A stretch of 64,000 bases of DNA, taken from an uncultured Odoribacter sp. Lineage in GTDB: Bacteria; Bacteroidota; Bacteroidia; Bacteroidales; Marinifilaceae. Where the stretch lies: the NCBI GenBank assembly GCA_944321165.1, contig CALUKE010000012.1:1-64000 (forward strand), written 5' to 3'. Shown here one piece after another: positions 53,832 through 63,606 of the stretch. Position 1 is the stretch's first letter. The number at the start of each line of letters is the position of its first letter. A program made the position numbers and the translations under genes. The notes beneath the pieces are model-generated. The model ran no database searches and was not told where the DNA came from. It saw only the letters and a list, made by a program, of their open reading frames with translations.

Positions 53832-55233
53832 TTTTGCGATGCTCACCAAACGGGAGTTATTGATCCGGATTGTCAAATTATTGAAAAACGACGAATTAAT
53901 CACAGGACTGAAGTACCTGCCTGTCGAGATGCGTCCACGGAACAAACGCCCGGTGAGATGTTGTATCCACAAAGACCGTTACATTCTCAAACACAAAATC
54001 ATTTCGATACTGGGTTTTGAAATCACGGATGAGGAGATCGACCTGATCCACCTTTCCGATTTTGCACGCATGGCCATGGCCAATAAAAATATGAAGGAAA
54101 ACATCCTTTCCGTGGTACACGAAGCGTGCAGCGCCTGTATCCAATCACAATATGCAGTCACCAATCTCTGCCGGGGATGCGAAGGACGTCCCTGCGTGAT
54201 GAACTGCCCGAAAGCCGCGATTTCTTTTATTAACGGAAAGGCCAGCATCAGTAGCGAAGACTGTGTCAGCTGCGGATTATGCCAGAAGGTATGTCCTTAC
54301 CATGCCATTGTATACACTCCGGTTCCTTGCGAAGACGTCTGTCCGGTAAAAGCCATCAGCAAGGATGCAGAAGGAGTCGAACACATCGACAAAGACAAAT
54401 GTATCTATTGTGGAAAATGTATGCAGGCCTGCCCTTACGGAGCCATTATGGAACGATCCAAAATCATCGATATCCACAAGACTCTCAGCAACCCGAAGAA
54501 AAAAATCATTGCGATTCCGGCTCCGGCCATTTATGGACAATTCAATGCCACACCGGGCCAGGTGCTGGCTGCGATCAAGCAAATCGGCTTCGATGACGTG
54601 ATCGAAGTCGCTCTGGGAGCGGAAATCACGGCTGCCAATGAAGCCAAGGAACTGGAAGAAAAAATGCAGGAAGGACAATCTTTCATGACCACCTCTTGCT
54701 GTCCGGCTTACACCGGCTGGGTAGAAAAACATGCGCCCATGCTGAAGCCCTATGTTTCGGAAACCCGTAGTCCGATGGTTTACGCAGCACGCTATGCCAA
54801 AGAAAAATATCCGGATGCCGAAGTTGTATTTATCGGTCCGTGTCTGGCCAAACGTCACGAAGCAGACTCCGTCGATGAGGTGGATTACGTCATGAGCTTC
54901 GAAGAATTGGGGGCTTTTATGGTTGCCTACGACATCGATGTGTCCAACTGCAGTGAAAAAGAGCTTAACCGGGAAGTGACGAAATACGGTAGAGGCTTCG
55001 CACAGGCAGGAGGCGTACAGGCCGCAGTTGTCAATGCGATCGGTGACAAATATACCAATATCCATGTAGAAGGTCTGGACAAAAAGAACCAGGCATTGCT
55101 AAAAGCCATGGCAAAGAAACCGGAAGCCCAATTCGTAGAGGTTATGGCCTGCGACGGCGGTTGCATCAACGGTCCTTGTTCCCTGGCACCTCTCACTCTG
55201 GCCAAACGGCAGATAAAAAAGGTATTGGAATAA
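53818..55233 (+). CDS. [FeFe] hydrogenase, group B-like
   Basis: 471 residues. The N-terminal region has several Fe-S motifs (CSACIQ, CRGCEGRPCVMNCP, CVSCGLCQKVCP, CEDVCP, CIYCGKCMQACP). The H-domain motifs are TTSCCPAYTGW, IGPCLAKRHEAD and VMACDGGCINGPC. Spacing and the CINGPC ending resemble the group B enzymes common in gut Bacteroidetes, thought to evolve H2 from reduced ferredoxin. Unlike the 50603-52330 enzyme it has no PAS domain and keeps both cysteines of TSCCP, so it is the more likely catalytic enzyme. Confidence 0.9.
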   Translation: MLYDNFAMLTKRELLIRIVKLLKNDELITGLKYLPVEMRPRNKRPVRCCIHKDRYILKHKIISILGFEITDEEIDLIHLSDFARMAMANKNMKENILSVVHEACSACIQSQYAVTNLCRGCEGRPCVMNCPKAAISFINGKASISSEDCVSCGLCQKVCPYHAIVYTPVPCEDVCPVKAISKDAEGVEHIDKDKCIYCGKCMQACPYGAIMERSKIIDIHKTLSNPKKKIIAIPAPAIYGQFNATPGQVLAAIKQIGFDDVIEVALGAEITAANEAKELEEKMQEGQSFMTTSCCPAYTGWVEKHAPMLKPYVSETRSPMVYAARYAKEKYPDAEVVFIGPCLAKRHEADSVDEVDYVMSFEELGAFMVAYDIDVSNCSEKELNREVTKYGRGFAQAGGVQAAVVNAIGDKYTNIHVEGLDKKNQALLKAMAKKPEAQFVEVMACDGGCINGPCSLAPLTLAKRQIKKVLE

Positions 55234-55250
55234 TTCCCGTCAAACAACTA

Positions 55251-55289
55251 AAAAACCTCCGAATTCTCATCCTTTTCGGAGGTTTTTTA
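55251..55289. terminator. Terminator between hydrogenase and RsbW-like gene
   Basis: AAAAACCTCCGAA (55251-55263) and TTCGGAGGTTTTT (55275-55287) form a stem with T-runs on both strands, serving the convergent genes. Confidence 0.9.
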
Positions 55290-55298
55290 TCATCCGAC

Positions 55299-55709
55299 CT
55301 ACCGATCCAGTGCAAAAGACATGACTATTTTGCGTCCTTTATCGATAAAGCGCAATTCATCAGTCAAGGCCGCCATCACATAGATACTCCTGCCGGTCAG
55401 TCCCTCCCGTTCCTTCGACAAGGGACAAGGTGGATGAGTATAATCGAACCCATTGCCACTCTCTTCTATGGTGACCACAATTTTCCTACGATTCTTGACT
55501 GCAGTAAATTTTGCAAATTTTTGTACCGTTTCCCGAGGATCCGGCAACAAGGCATTATAGGACACTTCGACAAGTGCAAGCATAAGATCCGATTGCACTT
55601 TTTCCGGCATTTCAAAAGTTGCAATGATTTGCTCGATAAAACGCTCCACCAAATGCAGATTACTGTAAGACGAAGGGATAGATGTCTCCAATTTATTGAT
55701 CTCTTCCAT
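55299..55709 (-). CDS. RsbW-like ATP-binding protein (HATPase)
   Basis: About 136 residues from MEEINKLETSIPSSYS; the longer reading from 55778 adds 23 residues of no known type. The GHKL ATPase N-box LMLALVEVSYNALLPDP and the G1 box EESGNGFDY are visible, with a later GRSIYVMAALTDEL. This is the fold of anti-sigma serine kinases such as RsbW and SpoIIAB. It is convergent with the hydrogenase cluster that includes a SpoIIE phosphatase, so the two may work in one partner-switching circuit. No sigma or STAS gene is adjacent. Confidence 0.75.
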   Translation of the reverse strand: MEEINKLETSIPSSYSNLHLVERFIEQIIATFEMPEKVQSDLMLALVEVSYNALLPDPRETVQKFAKFTAVKNRRKIVVTIEESGNGFDYTHPPCPLSKEREGLTGRSIYVMAALTDELRFIDKGRKIVMSFALDR

Positions 55710-56079
55710 TTTATGATACGATTTGACAATACCTTTACATTCGAGTCTTCTCGGATTGCGTCCCGTTTTTTTGCACAATGCCGTTGAGAAAAAAAGCGTG
55801 GAAACACAATCTTATCTGACATCACCGGTATCGCCAAACACCTCGTTATACAGCAAGACAGGTTCCACGCCTATATACGTGAACTCCTTGTCAAATCTTG
55901 TATAACGTAGAAATTTGGCGATTTCGGATGTCAAGATTTAAACAAATCCTAAAAATACGATGCAGACTTTTCTGCATCTCTCTATTTACAAAAATAGCAA
56001 ATTATTCAGACACGGCCAAATAGCCGCAACAATATGCACACATACATTCTCTCATGCACACACAAATTCTTTCAAAAAA
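55710..56079. other. Intergenic region with two inverted repeats
   Basis: About 370 bases between hydG and the RsbW-like gene. GCGTGGAA (55796-55803) is matched by TTCCACGC (55863-55870). A compact hairpin, GATGCAGA/TCTGCATC with a four-base loop, lies at 55959-55978. These may be leader or terminator structures upstream of the RsbW-like gene. No gene, tRNA or known riboswitch is recognised. Confidence 0.5.
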
Positions 56080-56117
56080 AACGGATAAAACAAACACCCA
56101 TGTTCGCTTTATCCGTT
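56080..56117 (-). terminator. hydG terminator
   Basis: AACGGATAAA (56080-56089) pairs with TTTATCCGTT (56108-56117), and a run of eight Ts follows on the minus strand, 22 bases beyond the hydG stop codon. Confidence 0.85.
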
Positions 56118-56138
56118 TCAGATCCTTCATTCTCCGGA

Positions 56139-57638
56139 TCACATATACAAATCCCGCTCTCCCGAAGCGATCCGCTTATAATAAGTCAGGAAAGTCGGTA
56201 AAAGCCTTTTTTCTGTAAAGAACGGCATATTTTCAATTTCTTTCAGTTCTTTTTCTATCAACTGTTCTCCGATTCGACGAGTCTCGGCAGAAGCATAATC
56301 GTTGAGGTATTCCCGGAACGTCAGGACCGCATTCAATTTACAGAACTTTCCTTCCACTCCTTTCTCCAGCAAATTCATAATCTTATCGCCCGTCCGACCG
56401 CAACGATAACCGGCCGTGCAGAAGGAAGTGATATAACCGTCCTCCGCCAATTCACGAATCACGGTATCCAAACTGCGTTCATCTCCCAAAGAAAATTGCA
56501 CCTTGTCCGGATTATCCTTTTGTACTTTCTTCTCAGAATAAGCTCCGATACCGATCTTTGAAGAAGCATCAGTCTGGGTACAACCATAACGGATGATCTC
56601 ACGTCTCAATTCCGCTTGTTCCCGGGCCGTGACAATCAAACCCGTATAGGGTACCGCCAAGCGCAACACCATGACCAACCGCTTGAAGGCATCATCTTTT
56701 ACCAGATAAGGCGAATTTTCACTCATGAACGATCCCAAAGCCGGTTGCATTCGCGGGAAAGAAATGGTATGCGGACCAATTCCGAACTGCCGTTCGAGAT
56801 CATGGGCATGGAGAACCAGTCCCATCACTTCAAACCGCCAATCGTACAAACCGAACAGAGCACCGATCGCCACATCGTCTATACCCGCATCCATGGCTCT
56901 ATGCATCGCATACAAACGCCAACGGAAATTTCCTTTGACCGTATTGGCCGGATGCAGTTCGGCATAACGTCCCGGATGATAAGTCTCCTGAAAAACCTGA
57001 TAAGTTCCAATTCCAGCCCGCCACAATTTCCGTAAATTTTCAATACTCATCGGAGCTGCATTGATATTGATACGACGGATATTGTTAAAACCATTTCCGG
57101 TTGGAGTCGTCCGCTTGGTAGCATAGATCGTCTGCATGGTATCGACGATATAGTCGGCATCACTCTGCGGATGCTCACCATACACCGCAATCAAACGTTT
57201 GTGACCTTCATCGATCACAGCCTCCGTTTCTCTCCGAACCTCTTCCATCGTCAGTACATGCCGTTTCTCTGCGGAATTATCACTTCGAAAACCACAATAA
57301 ACACAACTATTTACACACAAGTTGGAACAGTATAAGGGTGCAAAGAAGACAATTCGATTATCATACACCCGCTTTTTTACTTCCAAGGCTGTCTCTCTCA
57401 TTTCCTCCAACAACTCGGGATCTTCCACATTCAACAGTACTGCCGTTTCCTCTGGAGACAGTAATTTTATATCCAAAGATTTCTGTAGAATATCCCGTAC
57501 CTGTTGCTTATCCGGCTGACGGTATTTCTCCAGATTTCCATAAATCGACTCTACATCGATAAAATCCTTGCCATTTACCAGATATTTTTCTATTTCAGCC
57601 GGTTTAATCACCTGCTGAGCCCATTCTTTCACGTTCAT
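56139..57638 (-). CDS. hydG: [FeFe] hydrogenase maturase HydG
   Basis: 499 residues. This radical-SAM enzyme splits tyrosine to give the CO and cyanide ligands of the H-cluster. The SAM cluster motif CVNSCVYC follows the ThiH/HydG-type segment FFAPLYCSNLC. The C-terminal auxiliary-cluster region reads FCTAGYRCGRTG with a later Cys in GKFCKLNA. The usual CxxC there appears as CTAG, with another Cys three residues on, which may be a variant ligand set. hydE and hydF are not in this window. It lies beside both hydrogenases. Confidence 0.9.
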   Translation of the reverse strand: MNVKEWAQQVIKPAEIEKYLVNGKDFIDVESIYGNLEKYRQPDKQQVRDILQKSLDIKLLSPEETAVLLNVEDPELLEEMRETALEVKKRVYDNRIVFFAPLYCSNLCVNSCVYCGFRSDNSAEKRHVLTMEEVRRETEAVIDEGHKRLIAVYGEHPQSDADYIVDTMQTIYATKRTTPTGNGFNNIRRININAAPMSIENLRKLWRAGIGTYQVFQETYHPGRYAELHPANTVKGNFRWRLYAMHRAMDAGIDDVAIGALFGLYDWRFEVMGLVLHAHDLERQFGIGPHTISFPRMQPALGSFMSENSPYLVKDDAFKRLVMVLRLAVPYTGLIVTAREQAELRREIIRYGCTQTDASSKIGIGAYSEKKVQKDNPDKVQFSLGDERSLDTVIRELAEDGYITSFCTAGYRCGRTGDKIMNLLEKGVEGKFCKLNAVLTFREYLNDYASAETRRIGEQLIEKELKEIENMPFFTEKRLLPTFLTYYKRIASGERDLYM

Positions 57639-57669
57639 ATTGATTCATATTAAAAAGAGGATTCCTCAT

Positions 57670-57984
57670 CTATATATCATACCCCAATTCCAATTTTGCC
57701 ACATCACTCATCCGTTCCGGGGTCCATACCGGTTCAAATACCAAATCCACAGTAACACTTTCGATACCGGCCACTTCCATTACTACATCATGAACCTGCT
57801 GTACAATTTCATCGGCAATCGGACATCCCGGAGCAGTAAGAGTCATGCGAATAATAACTTCGGAAGGTTTCGGGAATTCAATGTCATATACCAAACCCAA
57901 CTCCCAAATATTCACCGGGATTTCCGGATCATATACCGTACATAACTTTTCTATTATCAAGTCTCTCGTTATACTGGCTGTCAT
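57670..57984 (-). CDS. SufT-like DUF59/MIP18 Fe-S assembly protein
   Basis: 104 residues of the DUF59 (MIP18-like) family. DPEIPVNIWELGLVYDIEF and MTLTAPGCPIADEIVQQV, which carries the conserved Cys, are the hallmark. Homologues (SufT, CIA2) help deliver Fe-S clusters. Last gene of the suf operon, 12 bases after sufE. Confidence 0.88.
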   Translation of the reverse strand: MTASITRDLIIEKLCTVYDPEIPVNIWELGLVYDIEFPKPSEVIIRMTLTAPGCPIADEIVQQVHDVVMEVAGIESVTVDLVFEPVWTPERMSDVAKLELGYDI

Positions 57985-57996
57985 ATCGGACCGTAC

Positions 57997-58440
57997 TTAT
58001 TCGTTAAAACCCTTTTTTGTCTCTTGTGCTGCGGAAGCCGCAAGCGCATACAGTTTAATCTGTTTTACCATCGACAACAATCCATTTGAACGGGTTGGCG
58101 ATAAATGCTGAGTCAAACCGATTTCATCGATAAAACGCAAATCTGCTTGAGCGATATCAGATGGCCGCTGTCCGGAAAATACCCGAACCAGCAATCCGGC
58201 AATTCCTTTGGTAATAATGGCATCGCTATCAGCCGTAAAAAACAGGCGGTCATCCCGCATCTCAGCATGAAACCAAACCCGGGATTGGCATCCTTTGATC
58301 AGATTATCATCCGTCTTGTGCGCCTCATCCATTCCTTCCAGATTCGAACCCAATTCGATCAGATAGGCATATTTATCCATCCAATCATCATATATCGAAA
58401 ATTCATCTATAATTTCCTGTTCTATTTCTTCTATGGTCAT
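57997..58440 (-). CDS. sufE: SufE sulfur acceptor
   Basis: 147 residues. The active Cys lies in NLIKGCQSRVWF. SufE takes persulfide sulfur from SufS and passes it to SufBCD. The order sufS-sufE places it 48 bases downstream of its partner. Confidence 0.93.
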   Translation of the reverse strand: MTIEEIEQEIIDEFSIYDDWMDKYAYLIELGSNLEGMDEAHKTDDNLIKGCQSRVWFHAEMRDDRLFFTADSDAIITKGIAGLLVRVFSGQRPSDIAQADLRFIDEIGLTQHLSPTRSNGLLSMVKQIKLYALAASAAQETKKGFNE

Positions 58441-58488
58441 CTTTTCAAATTTTATCCGAACAAAAACAAAGATAAAAATAAAATTTCT

Positions 58489-59715
58489 TTATGCCAACCG
58501 GAACATTTTGGCCACTTTTCGCAAAGCGTCACAGAATTGATCGATCTCTTCCGTCGTATTATACATGGCCAAAGAAGCCCGTACCATTCCGGTCACTCCA
58601 TAATGTTGCATCACCGGTTCGGCACATAACTGTCCCGTCCGCACCGCAATTCCCATTTTATCCAACAAAATACCCGTATCAGAATGATGTATCTCTCCCA
58701 AAGCGAAAGAAATAACAGAAGATTTGTGCTCTGCCTCGCCGAAAATACGAATCCCCGGTATTTGCCGGATCTGTTTCATGGCATATTCCAACACATGCTG
58801 TTCGTAAGCCGCAATGGCGTCCAATCCGATCTGTCTGACATAACGCAACGCTTCCCCCAACCCGATTACTCCTATAAAATCGGGTGTTCCAGCCTCAAAT
58901 TTGAATGGCAGTTCATTATAAGTCGTCTTTTCAAAATGTACCTCCTTGATCATTTCACCCCCGCCTTGCCATGGCGGCATCTGTTCCAGCCATTTTTCCT
59001 TTCCATACAAGACTCCCACTCCTGTCGGGCCGTAAATCTTATGCCCGGAAAACACCAAAAAGTCACAGTTCAACTCTTGTACATCAATCGGTATATGTTG
59101 AATCGCCTGAGCGGCATCGACCAATACTTTCGCCCCCACCGCATGAGCCCGGTCGATGATCTCCTTCACTGGATTAACCGTTCCGAGTACATTTGAAACA
59201 TAGGCCACTCCGACCATTTTCACCCGATCTGTCAACAAATCCTCCAATCGGGCCATATCGAGCTCCCCCTGATCCTGAAAAGGCAATACCTTCAAAATCG
59301 CCCCCTTCCGTTCACAAAGCATCTGCCAAGGCACAATATTCGCATGGTGTTCCATCTCGGTCACCAGAATTTCATCTCCACTCTGAATAAAAGCTTCCCC
59401 AAATGAAAAAGCAACCAGATTAATGCTTTCCGTCGTTCCCCGGGTGAATATAATCTCCTTATCCGAAGCAGCTCCGATAAAATCCCGGACCTCTGCCCGT
59501 GCCTCTTCATTGGCATCCGTACATTTATTACTCAGGAAATGGACCCCCCGGTGTACGTTGGAATTATATTTCAGATAATACTCATTCATCTTATCAATCA
59601 CCCGCAACGGCCGCTGCATAGTAGCCCCATTATCCAGATAAACCAACGGTTTACCGTAAACCTTCTCTTCCAGAATCGGAAAATCTTTCCGAATTTTTTC
59701 GATTTCAAACATCAC
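58489..59715 (-). CDS. sufS: SufS cysteine desulfurase
   Basis: 408 residues, class V aminotransferase fold. The PLP lysine is in VFSGHKIYGPTGVGVLYG, and the catalytic Cys in RTGQLCAEPVMQHYG. This is a group II desulfurase with the short loop, which depends on SufE for activity. It mobilises cysteine sulfur for Fe-S clusters and possibly for tRNA thiolation by MnmA. Confidence 0.95.
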   Translation of the reverse strand: MMFEIEKIRKDFPILEEKVYGKPLVYLDNGATMQRPLRVIDKMNEYYLKYNSNVHRGVHFLSNKCTDANEEARAEVRDFIGAASDKEIIFTRGTTESINLVAFSFGEAFIQSGDEILVTEMEHHANIVPWQMLCERKGAILKVLPFQDQGELDMARLEDLLTDRVKMVGVAYVSNVLGTVNPVKEIIDRAHAVGAKVLVDAAQAIQHIPIDVQELNCDFLVFSGHKIYGPTGVGVLYGKEKWLEQMPPWQGGGEMIKEVHFEKTTYNELPFKFEAGTPDFIGVIGLGEALRYVRQIGLDAIAAYEQHVLEYAMKQIRQIPGIRIFGEAEHKSSVISFALGEIHHSDTGILLDKMGIAVRTGQLCAEPVMQHYGVTGMVRASLAMYNTTEEIDQFCDALRKVAKMFRLA

Positions 59716-59737
59716 CTTTTACGATTCTTGATTCCAC

Positions 59738-61102
59738 TTACGACTTTTTACACTGCATAATACAATTATAGCATTTCGACATTTCCCCTCTCAAACGTTT
59801 ATCTATCAAATCGTCGAGTTTCACCCGCAAGGGTTCCAATTTCACCCGCTGGATAATATCGTGAGCAAACCCGAACATCATCATCATCCGAGCTTCCTCC
59901 AGACTGATTCCCCTGGATCGCAAATAAAACATCGCCTCCTCGTCTATTTGACCGACAGTTGCCCCATGGCTACATTTCACATCATCGGCATCAATGATTA
60001 GCTGAGGCTTTGCATTTACACGGGTCGTATCCGTCAGCAACAGATTGTGATTGGCCTGATACGCTTCGGTCTTTTGAGCATCGGGCCGTACCCGAATACA
60101 ACCGCAAAAATTCGCCATGGCCGCATCATCCAGCACTCCTTTGAAATGTTCATTGCTGACACAGCGAGGCGCAATATGATCGATATATGAATAATTGTCA
60201 ACGACCTGTTTCTTATCCTGAATATACAAGCCATACAAATGGCATTCTCCCCCCTCTTCATTCAAAGCCACATACAGATTATTCCGAATCACACCTCCAT
60301 ACAAAGTCACTAAATTACTGTCGAAAACAGCATGACGCTGCTGAGAAACAAACAGTGAATTGATCTGAGAAGCTCCCAGATGCTGGTTTTGTACCTGGTA
60401 ATACTCCATATGGGCATTGGGGCCCAAATACACCTCTGTGGCATTGTTTATCAAAAAGTCATGTTCCGAAAGGGTATGATCACAGACCAAAATCGTTGCC
60501 TTGGCATTTCTGCCCAAAACGATCAGATTACGTTGGAACCCCATCAAATCAGCTTTTGCCCGTAAAAGATTGATAATCTGCAAAGGCCGTTCCATAACAA
60601 CATCATCCGGGACATAAACAAAAACTCCATCCTGAGCAAAGGCCGTATTCAGGGCGACCAAACTGTCTTTCCGGGCCGCAGTTACATAATGATTGTAATG
60701 CCGGACAAACAGATCGGGATATTTTACACTCGCCTCCTGCATGCTGCAAACAACGACCTCTTCCGGAATTTCAGGTTTCAAATTACCATCAAACCACCAA
60801 CCGTTCACCGTCAATACCGGATTGGTAACCAGGTCTGTCACCGTACAACGGAAGGTCTCGTTCAGATCCACCTCTTGCCGGATGTATTTCAACACAACAT
60901 GATAATCCTTATCGAACAAAGGCAATAACTTGAGATAGCGATATTCTTCCTGTTCGTGTGGAATACCTCCCAGATCGAGGAATTTCCGAAACGCTTCCTT
61001 CCGACAACTGTTCATCACAGCACTATTGCCGGCATCAAGCAACGCTCGTCCATCCAGGAACAAGGTGGTAAAATCGGTATTTATTTTTTCAAAATCACTC
61101 AT
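59738..61102 (-). CDS. sufD: SufD scaffold subunit
   Basis: 454 residues, paralogue of SufB. The beta-helix core and the C-terminal segment CSHGATVGQIDEEAMFYLRSRGI, with the conserved His, are typical of SufD. Forms the SufBC2D scaffold. Lies 22 bases upstream of sufS. Confidence 0.93.
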   Translation of the reverse strand: MSDFEKINTDFTTLFLDGRALLDAGNSAVMNSCRKEAFRKFLDLGGIPHEQEEYRYLKLLPLFDKDYHVVLKYIRQEVDLNETFRCTVTDLVTNPVLTVNGWWFDGNLKPEIPEEVVVCSMQEASVKYPDLFVRHYNHYVTAARKDSLVALNTAFAQDGVFVYVPDDVVMERPLQIINLLRAKADLMGFQRNLIVLGRNAKATILVCDHTLSEHDFLINNATEVYLGPNAHMEYYQVQNQHLGASQINSLFVSQQRHAVFDSNLVTLYGGVIRNNLYVALNEEGGECHLYGLYIQDKKQVVDNYSYIDHIAPRCVSNEHFKGVLDDAAMANFCGCIRVRPDAQKTEAYQANHNLLLTDTTRVNAKPQLIIDADDVKCSHGATVGQIDEEAMFYLRSRGISLEEARMMMMFGFAHDIIQRVKLEPLRVKLDDLIDKRLRGEMSKCYNCIMQCKKS

Positions 61103-61130
61103 GCCATTTCAGGTTTTAAGTCCGCCACGC

Positions 61131-61895
61131 TCATTTACATTTCTTTACTTCTTCCTTGATCCAGTCGTATCCTTTCTCTTCCAATTCTGCCACCAGTTCC
61201 TTGCCGGCAGTCTTTACGATACGACCGTCATACAGTACATGTACGACATCCGGAACAATATAATCCAGCAAACGCTGATAATGGGTGATGACAATCGTCG
61301 CGTTTTCCGGTTTTTTAAGTTTATTCACGCCCTGGGCAACAGTCCGAAGCGCATCGATATCCAGCCCCGAATCCGTTTCATCCAGGATGGCCAACTTCGG
61401 TTCGAGCACTGCCATCTGGAAAATTTCATTTTTCTTCTTCTCCCCGCCGGAAAAACCTTCATTCAAAGAACGGTTCAACAAACGGTTGTCAATACCGACC
61501 AATTCCATTTTCTGACGGATCAGTTTCAAAAATTCTCCTGCAGGATAAGGCGGTTGCCCATGATATTTCCGAATTTCATTCATCGCGGTTTTCAAAAAAT
61601 TCACGGTACTTACTCCCGGAATTTCTACCGGATACTGGAAACTCAAGAAAATGCCCTCCCGAGCCCGGTCCTCTGCCGGCATCTCCAACAGATGCTTTCC
61701 ATTAAATTCAACCTCACCCTGGGTTACCTCAAACCGTTCGCGTCCAGCCAGAACGGCAGAAAGCGTACTCTTTCCGGCCCCATTCGGCCCCATAATCGCA
61801 TGGACTTCTCCGGCCTTGATTTCCAGATCAATCCCCTTCAATATTTCTTTGCCTTCCACCGAGGCATGCAAATTTTTTATCTTTAACAGTGTCAT
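61131..61895 (-). CDS. sufC: SufC ATPase
   Basis: 254 residues of ABC-type ATPase: Walker A GPNGAGKSTL, signature FSGGEKKKNEI, Walker B LAILDETDSGLDID. It powers shape changes in SufB and SufD during cluster assembly. Confidence 0.96.
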   Translation of the reverse strand: MTLLKIKNLHASVEGKEILKGIDLEIKAGEVHAIMGPNGAGKSTLSAVLAGRERFEVTQGEVEFNGKHLLEMPAEDRAREGIFLSFQYPVEIPGVSTVNFLKTAMNEIRKYHGQPPYPAGEFLKLIRQKMELVGIDNRLLNRSLNEGFSGGEKKKNEIFQMAVLEPKLAILDETDSGLDIDALRTVAQGVNKLKKPENATIVITHYQRLLDYIVPDVVHVLYDGRIVKTAGKELVAELEEKGYDWIKEEVKKCK

Positions 61896-61940
61896 TCTAT
61901 CTTACAATTTACAATTTATACTTTCACATTCAGTATCCGT

Positions 61941-63374
61941 CTATCCGACCGATCCCTCTAAACTGATCTGCAACAATTTTTGAGCTTCCACCGCAAACTC
62001 CATCGGCATCTTGTTCAGCACATCCCCCGCATACCCCTTGATAATCAATCCGACTGCATCCTCCGTAGATATTCCGCGCTGATTACAATAAAAGATCTGA
62101 TCTTCTCCGATCTTGGACGTCGTCGCTTCGTGTTCCACCTGAGCGGTAGAGTTCTCAATCTCCAGATAAGGAAAGGTATGTGCACCGCACTTATCTCCCA
62201 ACAACAAAGAATCGCATTGGGAATAGTTGCGTGCATGCTGGCAACTCTTTACGACCTTCACTTTGCCCCGATAGGAATTACTGCTGAAACCGGCAGAAAT
62301 ACCTTTTGACACAATCCGGCTCCGGGTATTGTTTCCGATATGAATCATTTTGGTTCCCGTATCAGCCTGCTGATAATTATTGGTCACAGCCACAGAATAA
62401 AATTCACTCACAGAACCGTCCCCCTTCAGGATGGTACTGGGATATTTCCAGGTAATCGCCGAACCGGTTTCTACCTGTGCCCAGATCAAACGGGCATTTT
62501 CTCCACGACAGAGTCCGCGTTTGGTGACAAAATTATAGATACCGCCTTTCCCGTCTTTATCGCCAGGATACCAGTTCTGCACGGTACTGTACTTCACTTC
62601 CGCATTTTTTTCGACAATGATCTCCACGATAGCTGCATGCAACTGATTTTCATCTCGTTGCGGAGCCGTACAGCCTTCCAGATAGCTCACATAGGCATCA
62701 TCTTCCGCTACAATCAGGGTTCTTTCAAACTGCCCCGTATTTCTGGCATTGATCCGGAAATAAGTCGACAACTCCATCGGACAACGAACTCCTTTCGGTA
62801 TATATACAAACGATCCGTCACTAAAAACAGCTGAATTCAGTGCCGCAAAATAATTATCGTTATAGGGGACCACTGATCCCAGGTATTTCCGAATCAGATC
62901 CGGATGATTCTTGACAGCTTCAGAAAAAGAGCAAAAGATAATTCCCCGTTCTGCCAAGGAATCCTTAAAAGTCGTTTTTACCGACACACTGTCCATCACC
63001 GCATCCACGGCCACCCCAGACAGAGCCATCTGTTCGCTCAAAGGAATCCCCAGTTTGTCGAAAGTCGCTTTCAATTCAGGATCGACTTCCTCCCAGGAGC
63101 GATTTTCCTTTTGTTTGGGAGCGGCATAATATACGATATCCTGATAATCGATATCAGGAATATCCAACTGTGCCCATCGGGGCATTTTCATCGTCAACCA
63201 ATGCCGGTATGCTTTCAATCGAAATTCCAACAGCCAATCGGGTTCTTCCTTCTTGGCAGAGATGGTCCGAATCACATCCTCGTTCAAACCTTTCCCGATT
63301 GTATCAGTCTCGACATTCGTCACAAATCCATATTTATACTCACTCCCGGTAAATTCTTCTATAATATTATCCAT
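61941..63374 (-). CDS. sufB: SufB scaffold subunit
   Basis: About 477 residues from [17 protein letters not shown] (63374); the 17 codons upstream lack family features. Conserved blocks include [41 protein letters not shown] and the C-terminal [24 protein letters not shown]. Builds the nascent Fe-S cluster with SufC and SufD. First gene of the operon sufB-C-D-S-E-DUF59. Confidence 0.96.
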   Translation of the reverse strand: MDNIIEEFTGSEYKYGFVTNVETDTIGKGLNEDVIRTISAKKEEPDWLLEFRLKAYRHWLTMKMPRWAQLDIPDIDYQDIVYYAAPKQKENRSWEEVDPELKATFDKLGIPLSEQMALSGVAVDAVMDSVSVKTTFKDSLAERGIIFCSFSEAVKNHPDLIRKYLGSVVPYNDNYFAALNSAVFSDGSFVYIPKGVRCPMELSTYFRINARNTGQFERTLIVAEDDAYVSYLEGCTAPQRDENQLHAAIVEIIVEKNAEVKYSTVQNWYPGDKDGKGGIYNFVTKRGLCRGENARLIWAQVETGSAITWKYPSTILKGDGSVSEFYSVAVTNNYQQADTGTKMIHIGNNTRSRIVSKGISAGFSSNSYRGKVKVVKSCQHARNYSQCDSLLLGDKCGAHTFPYLEIENSTAQVEHEATTSKIGEDQIFYCNQRGISTEDAVGLIIKGYAGDVLNKMPMEFAVEAQKLLQISLEGSVG

Positions 63375-63441
63375 AAATACAATTGAAACTTGAAAATTAA
63401 ACTTAGAACATCCGTTCCAAGCCAACTTTACGATTATATCG

Positions 63442-63449
63442 CAAAAATA
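63442..63449 (-). promoter_or_regulatory. suf operon promoter -7 box
   Basis: TATTTTTG on the minus strand matches TAnnTTTG, about 68 bases ahead of the sufB start. No IscR-like operator is recognised. Confidence 0.55.
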
Positions 63450-63556
63450 AGAAATTTATTCTACACATATTAAGCGTCTAAGAAGCAAAAGTCAAAAAAG
63501 TATTACTCTAACAAGAATAAATAGCCCCGACCATTGACCGATCTGTCAATTTACAC

Positions 63557-63564
63557 TATTTTTG
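63557..63564 (+). promoter_or_regulatory. thiL promoter -7 box
   Basis: TATTTTTG matches TAnnTTTG, with a TTG (63534-63536) 20 bases upstream as a possible -33 box. The start codon follows at 63607. Confidence 0.55.
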
Positions 63565-63606
63565 CATCGTAACAAACGGAAAACAGTAATATATTTTGAA
63601 TTTACC

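Noticed and set aside
55710-56079. Riboswitch or RNA gene between hydG and the RsbW-like gene
   Set aside because: Two inverted repeats exist, but the arms are short or far apart and fit no riboswitch I know.
61026-61886. 286-codon open frame antisense to sufC
   Set aside because: sufC has all ABC motifs on the minus strand; the plus frame has none.
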